This document shows positions 8,583 through 19,872 of a stretch of 64,000 nucleotides of DNA, piece by piece. Both the position numbers and the translations under genes were made by a program. The stretch lies in the NCBI RefSeq assembly GCF_030439915.1, contig NZ_JAQFJG010000005.1, positions 61,015 through 125,014 of the forward strand. The letters run 5' to 3'. This stretch comes from Streptococcus sp. SPS1. GTDB taxonomy: Bacteria > Bacillota > Bacilli > Lactobacillales > Streptococcaceae. Each line of letters begins with the position of its first letter. Positions within the stretch are counted from its first letter, which is position 1. The notes under the pieces were generated by a model. It saw only the letters and a program-made list of their open reading frames with translations, did not search any database and had not been told where the DNA came from.

Positions 8583-9932
8583 ATGAAAATTATCCTTGTC
8601 GGAGGGGGAAAAGTTGGTTTTGCCCTCTGTCGCTCCTTGGTTGCAGAAAAGCATGATGTTTTGCTAATTGAGCAAGACGAAGCTGTTCTCAATCATATTG
8701 TCAGTCGCTTTGATATCATTGGTATCCTTGGTAACGGGGCCGATTTTGCCATTCTTGAGCAAGCCAGCGTCCAAGATTGTGATATCTTTATCACCCTGAC
8801 TGAGTACGATGAAGTCAACATGATTGCAGCCGTTCTAGCCAAGAAAATGGGAGCTAAAGAAACTATCGTTCGGGTGCGAAACCCTGAATATTCTAACTCT
8901 TATTTCAAAGAAAAGAATATTCTCGGTTTTTCTCTTATCGTTAACCCTGAGCTCTTGGCTGCCCGCGCTATTGCTAATATCATTGACTTCCCCAACGCCC
9001 TGTCTGTCGAACGTTTCTTTGGTGGACGGGTCAGCTTGATGGAATTCACTGTTAAATCCTCCAGTGGTCTTTGCCAAATGCCCATTTCTGATTTTCGGAA
9101 AAAATTTGGCAATGTCATTGTCTGTGCGATAGAGAGGGATCATCAAATTATCATTCCAAGCGGTGACATGACTGTACAGGATAAAGATAGAATCTTTGTC
9201 ACCGGTAACCGTGTTGACATGATGCTCTTCCATAATTATTTCAAGTCTCGTGCCGTGAAGAGTCTTCTTATTGTGGGAGCTGGTAGAATTGCCTATTATC
9301 TACTAGGTATCCTCAAAGACAGTCGTATCGATACCAAGGTTATTGAAATCAATCCTGAAATCGCTAGCTTCTTTAGCGAGAAATTTCCAAACCTCCACAT
9401 CGTTCAAGGAGATGGTACCGCAAAAGATATCCTGCTGGAAGAAAGTGCTCAAAACTATGATGCCGTTGCGACTCTAACAGGGGTCGATGAGGAAAATCTG
9501 ATTACCTCTATGTTCCTTGACAGGGTAGGGGTACAGAAAAATATTACCAAGGTCAATCGTACCAGTCTCCTCGAGATTATCAATGCGCCTGATTTTTCAA
9601 GTATCATCACACCTAAAAGCATTGCTGTAGATACAATCATGCACTTTATTCGTGGTCGAGTTAATGCCCAGTATTCAGACCTTCAAGCCATGCACCATCT
9701 AGCCAATGGCCAAATCGAAACCCTGCAATTCCATATCAAGGAAGCTAATAAGATGACTGCCAAACCTCTTTCTCAACTGAAATTGAAAAAAGGGGTTCTT
9801 ATTGCAGCCATCATTCGAAAGGGCAAGACTATTTTCCCAACTGGGGAGGATATGTTGGAAGTTGGAGACAAGCTCCTAGTAACAACCTTGTTGCCAAACA
9901 TCACCAAGATTTATGACTTAATTGCGAGGTAA
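8583..9932 (+). CDS. trkA: Potassium uptake regulatory subunit TrkA
   Basis: This 449-aa cytoplasmic NAD(H)-binding gating subunit of the Trk potassium system has two RCK (TrkA-N/TrkA-C) units. The first Rossmann loop is GGGKVGFAL at residues 7-15; the second is VGAGRIAYYLLG near 229. Each is followed by a TrkA-C domain (~140-215 and ~365-449). The start has a TATGAT-type promoter and a short leader upstream. It ends 3 nt before trkH, so the pair forms an operon. The gene is intact. Confidence 0.95.
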   Translation: MKIILVGGGKVGFALCRSLVAEKHDVLLIEQDEAVLNHIVSRFDIIGILGNGADFAILEQASVQDCDIFITLTEYDEVNMIAAVLAKKMGAKETIVRVRNPEYSNSYFKEKNILGFSLIVNPELLAARAIANIIDFPNALSVERFFGGRVSLMEFTVKSSSGLCQMPISDFRKKFGNVIVCAIERDHQIIIPSGDMTVQDKDRIFVTGNRVDMMLFHNYFKSRAVKSLLIVGAGRIAYYLLGILKDSRIDTKVIEINPEIASFFSEKFPNLHIVQGDGTAKDILLEESAQNYDAVATLTGVDEENLITSMFLDRVGVQKNITKVNRTSLLEIINAPDFSSIITPKSIAVDTIMHFIRGRVNAQYSDLQAMHHLANGQIETLQFHIKEANKMTAKPLSQLKLKKGVLIAAIIRKGKTIFPTGEDMLEVGDKLLVTTLLPNITKIYDLIAR

Positions 9933-9935
9933 GAA

Positions 9936-11375
9936 ATGAATAAAAGTATGATTCGTTACCTCCTTTCAAAGTTACTTTTGCTTGAAGCTGTTCTCCTTTT
10001 GGTTCCTGTGTCTGTTGCTATCTATTACCGTGAATCGAGCCAAGTCTTTACAGCCCTCTTTACAACGATTGGGATTCTCGTATTACTAGGCGGTTCAGGA
10101 ATTTTACAAAAGCCAAAAAATCAACGGATTTATGCCAAGGAGGGAATCTTGATTGTGGCCCTCTGTTGGATCCTTTGGTCTTTCTTTGGTGGTCTCCCCT
10201 TTGTCTTTGCTAGACAAATTCCCAGTGTTATAGATGCCTTTTTTGAGATCAGTTCTGGCTTTACAACTACCGGAGCAACTATTCTGAACGACGTTTCGGT
10301 TCTCAGTCGTTCCCTCCTCTTCTGGCGAAGTTTTACCCACTTGATTGGAGGGATGGGAGTGCTTGTTTTTGCACTTGCTATTATGGATAATGCCAAGAAT
10401 AGCCACCTAGAAGTGATGAAGGCTGAGGTTCCTGGCCCTGTTTTTGGCAAGGTTGTATCCAAACTCAAAAATACTGCCCAGATCCTCTATCTCCTTTACC
10501 TAGCCCTCTTTTCCCTCTTTGTCATCATCTATTATCTAGCTGGTATGCCCCTATTTGATAGTTTTGTCATTGCCATGGGAACAGCAGGTACAGGAGGTTT
10601 TACAGTCTATAACGATGGAATTGCCCACTATGGTAGCTCACTGATTACCTATCTGGTTAGTATCGGAGTTCTGGTTTTTGGGGTCAATTTCAATCTCTAC
10701 TACTACCTCATGCTCCGTCGCGTCAAGGCCTTCTTTGGTGACGAAGAACTTCGAGCTTACTTGGTCATTGTTCTGCTTTCTACAGGCTTGATCAGCCTCA
10801 ATACCCTCTATCTCTACCCAGGATTTTCTAAGAGTTTTGAAATGGCCTTCTTCCAGGTTTCCAATATCATTACAACGACTGGTTTTGGATATGGAGATAT
10901 TACCAATTGGCCCCTCTTCTCCCAGTTTATCCTTCTCTTCCTCATGGCAATCGGTGGTTCTGCTGGTTCAACTGCAGGTGGACTCAAGGTTATTCGAGGC
11001 CTTATCCTTTCAAAAATTGCCAAAAATCAAATTTTGTCAATCCTATCGCCCCACCGTGTTTTGACACTCCATGTTAATAAAACGGTGATTGACAAGGATA
11101 CCCAGCATAAAATTCTCAAGTACTTTGTCATCTATGCTATGATTTTGCTAGCGCTTATCTTTATTGTCAGCCTAGATAGCAATGATTTCCTGATCGTTAC
11201 CAGTGCTGTCTTTAGCTGTTTCAATAACATCGGTCCTATTCTAGGAACGACATCTAGTTTCTCAATCTTTAGCCCTATCTCAAAAATTCTCCTCTCCTTT
11301 GCAATGATTGCAGGCCGCTTGGAGATTTATCCAATCCTACTTCTCTTTATGAAGAGAACTTGGTCTAAGAGATAA
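9936..11375 (+). CDS. trkH: Potassium transporter membrane subunit TrkH
   Basis: This 479-aa polytopic membrane protein has the four selectivity-loop repeats of the Trk/Ktr family, visible as SSGFTTTGATIL (~107), GTAGTGGFTVY (~216), SNIITTTGFGYGD (~310) and the later FSCFNNIGPILGTT (~428). It moves K+ together with the TrkA subunit encoded just upstream. A strong rho-independent terminator follows within 40 nt. Confidence 0.95.
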   Translation: MNKSMIRYLLSKLLLLEAVLLLVPVSVAIYYRESSQVFTALFTTIGILVLLGGSGILQKPKNQRIYAKEGILIVALCWILWSFFGGLPFVFARQIPSVIDAFFEISSGFTTTGATILNDVSVLSRSLLFWRSFTHLIGGMGVLVFALAIMDNAKNSHLEVMKAEVPGPVFGKVVSKLKNTAQILYLLYLALFSLFVIIYYLAGMPLFDSFVIAMGTAGTGGFTVYNDGIAHYGSSLITYLVSIGVLVFGVNFNLYYYLMLRRVKAFFGDEELRAYLVIVLLSTGLISLNTLYLYPGFSKSFEMAFFQVSNIITTTGFGYGDITNWPLFSQFILLFLMAIGGSAGSTAGGLKVIRGLILSKIAKNQILSILSPHRVLTLHVNKTVIDKDTQHKILKYFVIYAMILLALIFIVSLDSNDFLIVTSAVFSCFNNIGPILGTTSSFSIFSPISKILLSFAMIAGRLEIYPILLLFMKRTWSKR

Positions 11376-11380
11376 AATAC

Positions 11381-11418
11381 AACCACACCTTGTGTCTTAC
11401 AAAGTGTGGTGTTTTTAT
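11381..11418 (+). terminator. trkAH terminator
   Basis: ACCACAC (11382-11388) pairs with GTGTGGT (11404-11410), followed by a T-rich tail. Confidence 0.85.
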
Positions 11419-11422
11419 TTTC

Positions 11423-11573
11423 ATACTCTTCGAAAATAAAATTCAAACCACGTCAGCTTCGCCTTGCCGTATATATGTGACTGACTTTGTCAGTCTTATC
11501 TACAACCTCAAAACAGTGTTTTGAGCAACCTGTGGCTAGCTTCCTAGTTTGCTCTTTGATTTTCATTGAGTAT
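11423..11573 (+). repeat. BOX element (A-B-C)
   Basis: Full-length BOX on the plus strand: boxA starting ATACTCTTCGAAAAT, a boxB with CTGACTTTGTCAG, and boxC ending TTTGATTTTCATTGAGTAT. It lies between the trkH and pflB terminators. Confidence 0.92.
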
Positions 11574-11652
11574 CAAATACTTCCCGCAACTCAACAAGTA
11601 TCTTTGAATCTCGGTCAGACATTTCAGTACCTGACTCAAGGAATTGAAGAGC

Positions 11653-11688
11653 CCAAAAAACAACCCTCAGTCGTTTGACCGAGGGTTC
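11653..11688 (-). terminator. pflB terminator
   Basis: On the minus strand AACCCTC (11681-11687) and GAGGGTT (11662-11668) form a stem followed by GTTTTTTGGG. It lies 25 nt past the pflB stop. Confidence 0.85.
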
Positions 11689-11713
11689 CTTATTTCATTA
11701 TTCAAGAACTTGA

Positions 11714-14038
11714 TTAGCTCAATGCATCCAAGGCATCATCCATTGAAAGAACTTCGTGGAAGACACGTTGTGTCAATTCAGTTTTTTGTTCTGGTGTGAG
11801 GTATTTAGTGTTTACACAATATCCAGAGATACGTACGATAACGTCTTCACCTGACATGATCTTTTCGTAAACATCGTTCAAGTCCATAACGTTCAAGTTA
11901 ACGTGTTGTCCACCGTTTTCGAAGTAACCATCAAGGATTGTTACCAAGTTATCAACTTGTTCGTCACGAGTCTTACCAAGAGCGCGAGGTGATACTTGTG
12001 TAGTCAATGAGATACCATCAGCTGCATAACTAAAGTCAAGGCTAGAAAGTGAGTTCAAGTTTTGCAACCATCCACCTTTAGCTTTGTTAGATGGGTTAGC
12101 ACCTGGTGAGAAGAATTCAAGTTTAGACAAGTTCACAGAACCATCTTCGTTGAGGTATACACCTTTGTGAACTGGTGAGTTACCAGTTTGTTTAGAGTAA
12201 GCAACGTTAGATGTGATTGTCAAAAGTGATACTGTAGCTTCAGCGTCTTTGTAAAGTTTGTGGCTACGTAGACGAGTTGTGTAAGCTTCGATCAACCATT
12301 CTGCCAATTCGTTTGAACGTGGGTCATCTTCACCCCAACGTGGGTATTCTCCGATTGTTTCGTAATCGTAGATGTAGCCATTTTCATCACGGATTGGTTT
12401 AACTGTAGCGTATTTGATAGCTGCCAATGTATCAACAGTGTTGGCAAATCCACAGATACCGAATCCCATGTTAGCACGTTGTTTAGTTGGCAAGAAGGCC
12501 ATTTGAACAGCTTCGTAGTTGTACTTATCAGTCATGTAGTGGATGATGTTCAAAGCATCTACGTAAGTATCAGTCAACCAGTCAAGAGATTTTTCAAAGT
12601 TAGCTTTAACTGATTCAAATTCAAGAACTTCGTCACGGATTGGTTCGATGTCAAATACTTTGTAGTCTTTGTGAACATCGTCGTAACCACCGTTCAAACC
12701 AGTAAGAAGGGCTTTCAATACGTTTACACGAGCACCGAAGTACTGGATGTTGTGGCGTTGCTCTTCATTTTCTGGGTCAAGTGGAGACACACAGCATGAG
12801 ATACAGCTCATTTCACCATATCCGTCTTTAGCCATTGTTGTTACACCTTCGTATTGGATAGAAGAGTGTTTGTGGCTCATATGCATACAGTAGCGACGGA
12901 AGTTGTATGGCAATTTGTCAGTCCAAAGAACTGTCAAGTTTGGCTCTGGAGAGTTACCGATGTTGTCAAGAGTGTTCAAGAAACGGTAGTCCATCTTAGT
13001 AACACGGTGACGACCGTCGTTACCCATACCAGCCATAGAAGTTGTGATGAAAGTTGGGTCACCTGAGTACAATTGGTCATAAGCTTTTGTACGAGCAAAT
13101 TTAACTGTACGAAGTTTCATAACGAAATCATCAACAAATTCTTGGATTTCTGATTCAGTAAATGTACCACGAGCAAGGTCACGTTCTGCAAAGATGTCCA
13201 ATACGATTGGTACACGTCCTAGGGATGTAGCAGCACCGTTGATAACACGGCAGACAGACATGAAGGCGATGTTAACCCATTGGATAGCTTCTTTAACGTT
13301 CATCGCTGGTTTGCGAACGTCAACTCCGTAAAGGTCACCCAAGCGAACAACTTGTTGCAATGCTTGATATTGAAGATTGATTTCTTCACGAAGACGGATT
13401 GTTTCTTCATCGATTTCTTCGATTGCATTCCAGTCGTTTACTTTTTCTTGCATCAAGTAGTCTGCACCGTAAAGAGCAAGACGTGCGTAAACACCGATGA
13501 TACGTCCGCGTGAGTATGCATCTGGAAGACCAGTTACAGTGTGTGCGTGACGAGCACGACGGATATTTGAAGTATAAGCGCGGAAGATACCGTCGTTAAC
13601 TGTTGTTACGTATTTAGTAAAGATTTCGTGAACAGCTGGATCTGGTTCGTATCCATTTTCTTTCAAAGTAGTTTCAGCCATACGGATACCACCTTTTGGC
13701 ATGAAGTTCAATTTGAAGAGTTCGTCGTTTTGGATACCGAAGATAACTTCGTTTTCTTTATCGATAAATCCTGCTGGGATATCAGCGATAGATGTTGGAC
13801 GAGTGTCCATTGGGAAACGAGTTTCTTCGTAGTGTGCTTTAGTTTCTTCTACAATTTTTTTGATGTGAAGTGAACGTTCTGTTGGTCCTGCAAGGAAGCT
13901 TTCGTCTCCATCATAAGGTGTGTAGTTAGCTTGTACGAAGCGTGATACACTTGCTTTTTCTTTCCAATCTACGCCTTTGAAGCCTTCCCAAGCTTTGTCA
14001 AAAATATCTTGTGCTTCAACAACTGTTTTAACAACCAT
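11714..14038 (-). CDS. pflB: Formate acetyltransferase (pyruvate formate-lyase)
   Basis: This 774-aa glycyl-radical enzyme converts pyruvate and CoA to acetyl-CoA and formate in anaerobic mixed-acid fermentation. The catalytic cysteine pair lies in CISCCVSP (mid-protein). The C-terminal glycyl-radical loop reads [13 protein letters not shown], the Gly being the radical site set by PFL-activase, which is not encoded here. ATG 14038 (MVVKTVV) follows GAGGAC at good spacing; the in-frame start 36 nt upstream is less likely. Codon use is that of a highly expressed gene. A cre-like site overlaps the promoter. Confidence 0.95.
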   Translation of the reverse strand: MVVKTVVEAQDIFDKAWEGFKGVDWKEKASVSRFVQANYTPYDGDESFLAGPTERSLHIKKIVEETKAHYEETRFPMDTRPTSIADIPAGFIDKENEVIFGIQNDELFKLNFMPKGGIRMAETTLKENGYEPDPAVHEIFTKYVTTVNDGIFRAYTSNIRRARHAHTVTGLPDAYSRGRIIGVYARLALYGADYLMQEKVNDWNAIEEIDEETIRLREEINLQYQALQQVVRLGDLYGVDVRKPAMNVKEAIQWVNIAFMSVCRVINGAATSLGRVPIVLDIFAERDLARGTFTESEIQEFVDDFVMKLRTVKFARTKAYDQLYSGDPTFITTSMAGMGNDGRHRVTKMDYRFLNTLDNIGNSPEPNLTVLWTDKLPYNFRRYCMHMSHKHSSIQYEGVTTMAKDGYGEMSCISCCVSPLDPENEEQRHNIQYFGARVNVLKALLTGLNGGYDDVHKDYKVFDIEPIRDEVLEFESVKANFEKSLDWLTDTYVDALNIIHYMTDKYNYEAVQMAFLPTKQRANMGFGICGFANTVDTLAAIKYATVKPIRDENGYIYDYETIGEYPRWGEDDPRSNELAEWLIEAYTTRLRSHKLYKDAEATVSLLTITSNVAYSKQTGNSPVHKGVYLNEDGSVNLSKLEFFSPGANPSNKAKGGWLQNLNSLSSLDFSYAADGISLTTQVSPRALGKTRDEQVDNLVTILDGYFENGGQHVNLNVMDLNDVYEKIMSGEDVIVRISGYCVNTKYLTPEQKTELTQRVFHEVLSMDDALDALS

Positions 14039-14093
14039 GTTAATGTCCTCTTTTTTCTTTCTAGTAACAACCATCTGTTACATTCATGAGTCA

Positions 14094-14122
14094 AGTATAC
14101 CATACAGTAACCGATTTCAACA
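14094..14122 (-). promoter_or_regulatory. pflB promoter with cre-like (CcpA) site
   Basis: The -10 TATACT is at 14094-14099, with a weak -35 (TGTTGA, 14117-14122) at 17 nt. On the minus strand TGAAATCGGTTACT (14106-14119) matches the CcpA operator consensus except for the last base and overlaps the -35/spacer. Confidence 0.55.
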
Positions 14123-14276
14123 AGTGAAAATTCCCTATTTTTACACTTTCTTTTCTAAAACAGTCTACATTTTATTTCAAACTGTATTATATTTTTGAAA
14201 AAATAAAGTCCTTTTTTCTTTTTTTCAGAAAAAAGGGTATAATAAAAGAAAATAAGCAGTAAAAAGGGGGCTAGGC

Positions 14277-15338
14277 ATGTTGATTTTTCCTTTGTTAAAT
14301 GATTTGTCAAGAAAAATCATCCATATTGACATGGATGCCTTTTTTGCTGCGGTGGAAATCAGAGATAATCCTAAACTCAGAGGAAAACCTGTCATTATCG
14401 GAAGCGACCCTCGGCAAACAGGTGGGCGGGGAGTCGTTTCCACTTGTAGCTATGAGGCGCGAGCTTTTGGTGTCCATTCTGCCATGAGTTCCAAGGAAGC
14501 CTACGAACGTTGTCCCCAGGCAGTCTTTATCTCAGGGAATTATGAAAAATACAAGACTGTGGGACTCCAGATTCGAGCTATCTTTAAGCGCTATACAGAT
14601 TTGATTGAACCCATGAGCATTGACGAAGCCTATTTGGATGTGACAGAAAATAAACTCGGTATCAAGTCAGCGGTCAAAATCGCTCTCCTCATTCAAGAGG
14701 ATATCTGGCAAGAACTCCATCTAACTGCTTCCGCAGGTGTTTCCTACAACAAATTCTTAGCTAAAATGGCTAGCGATTATCAAAAACCACATGGTTTGAC
14801 AGTGATTTTACCTGAACAGGCTGAGGATTTTCTCAAACAAATGGATATTTCCAAATTTCATGGAGTAGGAAAAAAGACGGTGGAACGCCTTCATCACATG
14901 GGTGTTTTTACTGGAGCTGACCTACTTGAAGTTCCTGAAGTGACCCTAATAGACCGCTTTGGCAGACTGGGCTATGACCTTTATCGAAAGGCTCGTGGTA
15001 TTCACAATTCCCCCGTCAAATCCAATCGCATCCGTAAATCAATCGGAAAGGAGAAAACCTACGGGAAGATTCTCCGTGCTGAGGAAGACATCAAAAAAGA
15101 GCTGACTCTTCTATCAGAAAGAGTCGCTCTCAATCTACATCAACAAGAAAAAGCTGGAAAAATTGTCATTCTGAAAATTCGCTACGAGGACTTTTCAACT
15201 CTTACCAAACGAAAAAGTCTGGCTCAAAAAACACAGGATGCTAATCAGATAAGCCAAATCGCCCTGCAACTCTATGAAGAGTTAAGCGAGAAAGAAAGAG
15301 GTGTCCGCCTGCTGGGGATTACCATGACTGGATTTTAA
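14277..15338 (+). CDS. dinB: DNA polymerase IV
   Basis: This 353-aa Y-family translesion polymerase has catalytic acidic residues in [12 protein letters not shown] (D18) and MSIDEAYLD (Asp-Glu near 115). A helix-hairpin-helix follows in [12 protein letters not shown] (~195), then a little-finger domain with [10 protein letters not shown] (~255). The ATG at 14277 follows AAAGGGGG at 8 nt. It is divergent from pflB and ends in a terminator shared with the converging uppP gene. It appears intact. Confidence 0.95.
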   Translation: MLIFPLLNDLSRKIIHIDMDAFFAAVEIRDNPKLRGKPVIIGSDPRQTGGRGVVSTCSYEARAFGVHSAMSSKEAYERCPQAVFISGNYEKYKTVGLQIRAIFKRYTDLIEPMSIDEAYLDVTENKLGIKSAVKIALLIQEDIWQELHLTASAGVSYNKFLAKMASDYQKPHGLTVILPEQAEDFLKQMDISKFHGVGKKTVERLHHMGVFTGADLLEVPEVTLIDRFGRLGYDLYRKARGIHNSPVKSNRIRKSIGKEKTYGKILRAEEDIKKELTLLSERVALNLHQQEKAGKIVILKIRYEDFSTLTKRKSLAQKTQDANQISQIALQLYEELSEKERGVRLLGITMTGF

Positions 15339-15370
15339 AACCTTGAAGAGCTACCCCTTCAAGGTTTTTT
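15339..15370. terminator. Bidirectional terminator between dinB and uppP
   Basis: AACCTTGAAG (15339-15348) pairs with CTTCAAGGTT (15357-15366), with a T-run on the plus strand and an A-run allowing use by uppP on the minus strand. Confidence 0.85.
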
Positions 15371-15371
15371 C

Positions 15372-16217
15372 TTATACAAATAAACGAATAAAGCTATAAA
15401 GCAATAAGATACTACCAAGCACGATGCGGTATTTACCGAAAAGGGTAAAGTCGTGTTTTTTCACATAGCTGGTCAAAAAGCGAATAGCGACCATGCTGAC
15501 TGCAAAAGCGACTCCCATCGCAACCAAGAGCAAGAACAATTGCCCAAAACTCAAGAGCTGTCCTGCTTTTATAAATTTGAAAATCTTTAATGCGCTAGCT
15601 CCAAACATAACAGGAATCCCTAGATAGAAAGTAAATTCTGTCACAACTGAACGACTCGTTCCATTTAACAAACCACCGACAATCGTTGCACCTGAACGGC
15701 TAGTCCCTGGTAAAAGAGCAAGAACTTGGAAGAGTCCGATATAGAAAGCTGTCGTATAAGGAAGCTTGTCTAATTCTGTTACACTTGGCTCGATAGCACG
15801 CGCTTTATTGCGCTTTTCCAAATAGATAAAGGCAATCCCGTAGATAATCAACATGAGGGCAACTGAAACCATGTTATGGAAGTGGGTGTCAAACCAATCA
15901 TCAAATTTAAAGACGCCAAGCAAAGGCAAGGTCGCAATCAAGACCTTCAACCATAGTCTCCAAGTCTTACGAACTTCCTGTTTGTCCTTAGTCGGTTTGA
16001 AAGGATTGAGCTTATTAAAGTAAATGACCATAACCGCCAAAATCGCTCCAAGCTGAATCACGACATTAAACATGGACATAAAAGATTCATTCTGATTTTG
16101 GTATTGGATAAACTCCTCTGCTAAAATCAAGTGCCCTGTACTGGAAATCGGCAACCATTCCGTAATTCCTTCAACAATTCCGAAGAAGATAGATTTTAAA
16201 ATTTCAATAAGATACAT
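15372..16217 (-). CDS. uppP: Undecaprenyl-diphosphatase UppP/BacA
   Basis: This 281-aa integral membrane phosphatase recycles the C55 lipid carrier of cell-wall synthesis and gives basal bacitracin tolerance. Motifs are [17 protein letters not shown] at residues 17-33 (catalytic Glu and the PISSTGH loop) and [14 protein letters not shown] near 168. About eight membrane segments are seen. It ends at the terminator shared with dinB. Confidence 0.95.
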   Translation of the reverse strand: MYLIEILKSIFFGIVEGITEWLPISSTGHLILAEEFIQYQNQNESFMSMFNVVIQLGAILAVMVIYFNKLNPFKPTKDKQEVRKTWRLWLKVLIATLPLLGVFKFDDWFDTHFHNMVSVALMLIIYGIAFIYLEKRNKARAIEPSVTELDKLPYTTAFYIGLFQVLALLPGTSRSGATIVGGLLNGTSRSVVTEFTFYLGIPVMFGASALKIFKFIKAGQLLSFGQLFLLLVAMGVAFAVSMVAIRFLTSYVKKHDFTLFGKYRIVLGSILLLYSFIRLFV

Positions 16218-16278
16218 AGATTACTCCTTTTTTCTATCTTCCATTATAGCATACTTTTTCAGTCTATGGCAGTTCTCT

Positions 16279-18171
16279 TTAAAAGGCTCCGATACTGCCG
16301 CCACCTCCGCCACCAGAGAAGCCACCGCCAGAACTTCCACTTCCAGAAGATACGGAGTAGGTACTTGCTGTATTTGCGACACTAGCATAATGGCTCATTT
16401 GTGCTGTTGAATGATAAAACATACTATGCCAGCCATAAGCTACATAGAGATTGATATCTGGATTTTCTACTTGGATGTGATGAACCTTCATCAAATGACT
16501 AACCTTGTCCGCATAGCCAAATAGGGTTGCATAGACCAAGAGGCGATTCCAGACTACAATACTTTCCAACTCTGCCTGATCCAATCGTGCAATCTCACGC
16601 AACATATTTTCAAAACTGGTCCAGAGATAGTAGACCTCTGCTCCCGCTTCATTTAGGACACCATCACGATTATCTAGTCGAAGCTTCCAATAATAGAAAA
16701 CAGCCAAAACCAAACCTAGAAAACCAAGTATTGGCAAGGGGAGGTAAAGATAGCCATAAACGTCCAAACTGTACAAGAACAAACCAAATCCAATAAATAG
16801 GGGCAAGATAGTGGAGAGTCCCATCCCCACTTGCAAGGCCTTTTCCCCACCAGTTAAAGGACGATAATAATCTGGAAGTCCCCAGAAGATAACCCGATTT
16901 CTCACTCCTTCTTGCATCTCTTTCAATACTTCTTCAAAAGAGGATTTGAGCTGACGCCCCTTTGCTTGAATCCGTTTTTCATCAGAGACTTTTGCTCTAC
17001 GATAAAGACTATCAGATACCTTGTAATCCGCAAACAAATTGGAAAGAGTTTCTTCTTTTTTGCCTGAAAAAGTCAGATTTAGACAGTCTTTCTCAAAGCT
17101 TGACAAACCATCTTCTTTTACTAGCCTCAAACCAACTGCATCTCCTTCTGAAATGATAGAGATATTCCCACGGTCTATCACATCTAACAAGGTAGCTTGA
17201 ATAAGTTGGTCAAAGGTGAATTTTCCAGCTCCCTTGACCAAGGGACTCACTTCCTCCAAGGAGGTCGAGTAGACAGCCTCTGATAATACCATAGGCTCTA
17301 ATTCCATTGGTGGTTCATAGAGACGATGATTTTTGGCATATTTGACCGAAGGAGTGGTCTTTCTTCTATAAATATAATAAAAGCAAATACTCAATAACAA
17401 GGAGATAGAAAGTATGGCAGGGAAGACCCAGGTAACGAGTTGTTTACTTTGCTCTTTTTCTTTAACAATCGAGTCCTCTATTTTATTAAACTCTTCTAAA
17501 CGATTCCCTTTCAAACCCTGATCCCTAGCGCTAGCAAAATCAGTTCGAGGCCAGTAGGCATGCAATTCAACCCCACGCTTAGCCGAAAGATTGTCCAAAC
17601 GAATAGTATAATCAAGATTACTCTTTTCAATCGTTCCCTCTCTAAAAAGTTTGCCTGTATGGAAAAAGAGTTTTTCAGCCCCCTTCTCTCCCCTTACATG
17701 AAATTCAAACTTTCCAATAGCCCCTGAACTATCTGTTAAAGGCTGCCAATTTAATTCAGCGATGTCATCATATAGAAAAAGCAAATTTTTTAAGTTCCAA
17801 ACGAGGTAAACTTCAACTGTGTCGCCTTCTTGACCTGGATTATAAACTTTAACAGTATAACCATCTGCTCCTTCTATCACTTCGCTAGTAACGTCTGCTA
17901 GTTCAGCACCATTTTTCGCAGCCTGAACCTTTGGATGAGAATCAATCTCAAATCCGCTAGGCATCTTGCCAGCACGTCCAAGTCCCACGATTTGCCCCTT
18001 AAAGTCCTCCTCAAACTGATAAACTATCTTCTGTCTAAATTCTGCCGTATTGTCTGCATGAATATACAAATCACCTTGATAAGAGTTTATCTTAAAATCA
18101 ATGGCGAAAACAGAAAGTGGCAGAAGGCAAAACAAGCCTAAAACAAATAAGAAAAAAGTTTTTTTCATCAA
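16279..18171 (-). CDS. DUF2207 predicted membrane protein
   Basis: This 630-aa protein has an N-terminal signal/anchor (residues 1-23, hydrophobic then ending VFA), a ~220-residue extracytoplasmic β-rich region, a membrane helix near 247-267, a cytoplasmic region, a pair of helices near 445-490, and a glycine-rich C-terminal tail (GGGFSGGGGGG). This architecture is that of the DUF2207 family, of unknown function. It sits between uppP and a divergent amino-acid transporter. No enzyme motif is visible. Confidence 0.85.
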   Translation of the reverse strand: MMKKTFFLFVLGLFCLLPLSVFAIDFKINSYQGDLYIHADNTAEFRQKIVYQFEEDFKGQIVGLGRAGKMPSGFEIDSHPKVQAAKNGAELADVTSEVIEGADGYTVKVYNPGQEGDTVEVYLVWNLKNLLFLYDDIAELNWQPLTDSSGAIGKFEFHVRGEKGAEKLFFHTGKLFREGTIEKSNLDYTIRLDNLSAKRGVELHAYWPRTDFASARDQGLKGNRLEEFNKIEDSIVKEKEQSKQLVTWVFPAILSISLLLSICFYYIYRRKTTPSVKYAKNHRLYEPPMELEPMVLSEAVYSTSLEEVSPLVKGAGKFTFDQLIQATLLDVIDRGNISIISEGDAVGLRLVKEDGLSSFEKDCLNLTFSGKKEETLSNLFADYKVSDSLYRRAKVSDEKRIQAKGRQLKSSFEEVLKEMQEGVRNRVIFWGLPDYYRPLTGGEKALQVGMGLSTILPLFIGFGLFLYSLDVYGYLYLPLPILGFLGLVLAVFYYWKLRLDNRDGVLNEAGAEVYYLWTSFENMLREIARLDQAELESIVVWNRLLVYATLFGYADKVSHLMKVHHIQVENPDINLYVAYGWHSMFYHSTAQMSHYASVANTASTYSVSSGSGSSGGGFSGGGGGGSIGAF

Positions 18172-18223
18172 TTAAGCCCCCTTTTTATCTTTCTTATCAT
18201 TATAGCATTTTTTCGTAAGTAAA

Positions 18224-18274
18224 GGCTTACTTATGTTGAAAAATTACGCATTTTTCGATAAAATAGGAGACAGT
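18224..18274 (+). promoter_or_regulatory. Promoter of amino-acid ABC transporter
   Basis: TTGAAA, a 17-nt spacer and TAAAAT occur about 35-65 nt before the ATG at 18307, in the divergent gap with the DUF2207 gene. Confidence 0.5.
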
Positions 18275-18306
18275 TATTTTTTAATAGATTAGAAATAGGA
18301 GAAATC

Positions 18307-19872
18307 ATGAAAAAAATATACTTATCTATTTTCACAAGTCTCTTGCTGATGCTGGGACTTGTCAATGTTGCTCAAGCCGATGAATATTTACGCATCGGGA
18401 TGGAAGCAGCATATGCTCCCTTTAACTGGACCCAGGACGATGATAGCAATGGAGCTGTCAAAATCGATGGAACCAACCAGTATGCTAACGGATACGATGT
18501 TCAAATCGCCAAGAAAATCGCTAAGGACTTAGGTAAAGAACCTTTGGTTGTTAAAACCAAGTGGGAAGGTCTAGTCCCTGCCCTTACTTCTGGTAAGATT
18601 GACATGATTATCGCAGGTATGAGTCCTACTGCCGAGCGTAAACAAGAAATTGCCTTTTCAAGCAGTTACTACACTAGCGAACCAGTTCTACTAGTCAAAA
18701 AAGATTCTGCCTACGCAAATGCTAAATCTTTGGATAACTTTAATGGTGCGAAAATCACTTCTCAACAAGGTGTCTACCTTTATGACTTGATTGCACAAAT
18801 CCCGGGTGCTAAGAAAGAAACAGCCATGGGAGACTTCGCTCAAATGCGCCAAGCTCTTGAGGCTGGTGTCATCGATGCCTATGTTTCTGAACGCCCAGAA
18901 GCTCTGACTGCTGAAGCTGCGAACTCTAAGTTTAAGATGGTCCAAGTAGAGCCAGGTTTCAAAACTGGGGAAGAAGATACAGCTATCGCCATCGGACTTC
19001 GTAAAGATGACAATCGTATTAGCCAAATCAATGCCAGCATTGAAACCATTTCAAAAGACTACCAAGTTTCCTTGATGGATCGTATGATCAAGGAACAACC
19101 TGCCGAAGCTACAACAACTGAAGAGACTAGCAGTAGTTTCTTTAGCCAAGTCGCTAAAATTCTTTCTGAAAACTGGCAACAACTCTTGCGTGGTGCTGGT
19201 ATCACTCTTTTAATCTCTATCGTCGGAACCATCATAGGTCTCATTATCGGCCTTGCCATTGGTGTTTTCCGTACTGCTCCTCTATCTGAAAATAAAGCCA
19301 TTTATAGCCTACAAAAATTAGTTGGCTGGATCCTCAATGTCTACATTGAAATTTTCCGTGGTACTCCAATGATCGTTCAATCGATGGTTATCTACTATGG
19401 AACTGCCCAAGCTTTCGGTATCAACCTTGACCGTACACTAGCTGCTATCTTCATCGTTTCAATCAATACCGGTGCCTACATGACTGAAATCGTCCGTGGT
19501 GGTATCCTGGCAGTTGACAAGGGACAATTTGAAGCCGCGACTGCACTCGGTATGACTCATAACCAAACCATGCGTAAGATTGTCCTACCTCAGGTTGTCC
19601 GCAATATCCTACCAGCAACTGGTAATGAATTTGTCATCAATATCAAAGATACATCTGTATTGAACGTTATCTCGGTTGTCGAACTTTATTTCTCAGGAAA
19701 TACCGTGGCAACGCAAACCTATCAATACTTCCAGACATTTACAATCATCGCCGTGATTTACTTTGTCCTCACCTTCACCGTAACACGTATCCTACGCTTC
19801 ATCGAACGCCGCATGGACATGGATACCTATACTACAGGTGCTAACCAAATGCAAACGGAGGATTTGAAATAA
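18307..19872 (+). CDS. Amino-acid ABC transporter, fused substrate-binding protein and permease
   Basis: This 521-aa protein starts with a signal peptide (residues 1-24, ending VAQA). A family-3 polar-amino-acid binding domain follows (~26-265; [26 protein letters not shown]), then a HisM/GlnP-type permease (~290-510). The permease has the EAA loop [14 protein letters not shown], which contacts the ATPase. Such fusions are normal in streptococci and carry glutamine, glutamate or arginine-like substrates; the exact one is not read. The stop overlaps the ATPase start (TAATG). Confidence 0.92.
   Translation: MKKIYLSIFTSLLLMLGLVNVAQADEYLRIGMEAAYAPFNWTQDDDSNGAVKIDGTNQYANGYDVQIAKKIAKDLGKEPLVVKTKWEGLVPALTSGKIDMIIAGMSPTAERKQEIAFSSSYYTSEPVLLVKKDSAYANAKSLDNFNGAKITSQQGVYLYDLIAQIPGAKKETAMGDFAQMRQALEAGVIDAYVSERPEALTAEAANSKFKMVQVEPGFKTGEEDTAIAIGLRKDDNRISQINASIETISKDYQVSLMDRMIKEQPAEATTTEETSSSFFSQVAKILSENWQQLLRGAGITLLISIVGTIIGLIIGLAIGVFRTAPLSENKAIYSLQKLVGWILNVYIEIFRGTPMIVQSMVIYYGTAQAFGINLDRTLAAIFIVSINTGAYMTEIVRGGILAVDKGQFEAATALGMTHNQTMRKIVLPQVVRNILPATGNEFVINIKDTSVLNVISVVELYFSGNTVATQTYQYFQTFTIIAVIYFVLTFTVTRILRFIERRMDMDTYTTGANQMQTEDLK

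Noticed and set aside
11487..11678. Short ORFs inside BOX elements (also near 46008-46283)
   Set aside because: They arise from the repeat sequence itself and have no ribosome sites.
12854..13873. Plus-strand ORFs across pflB (and similar ones across ilvC, polC, fusA, rpsG)
   Set aside because: They are antisense shadows of highly expressed genes with biased codons; no ribosome sites or homology-like motifs.
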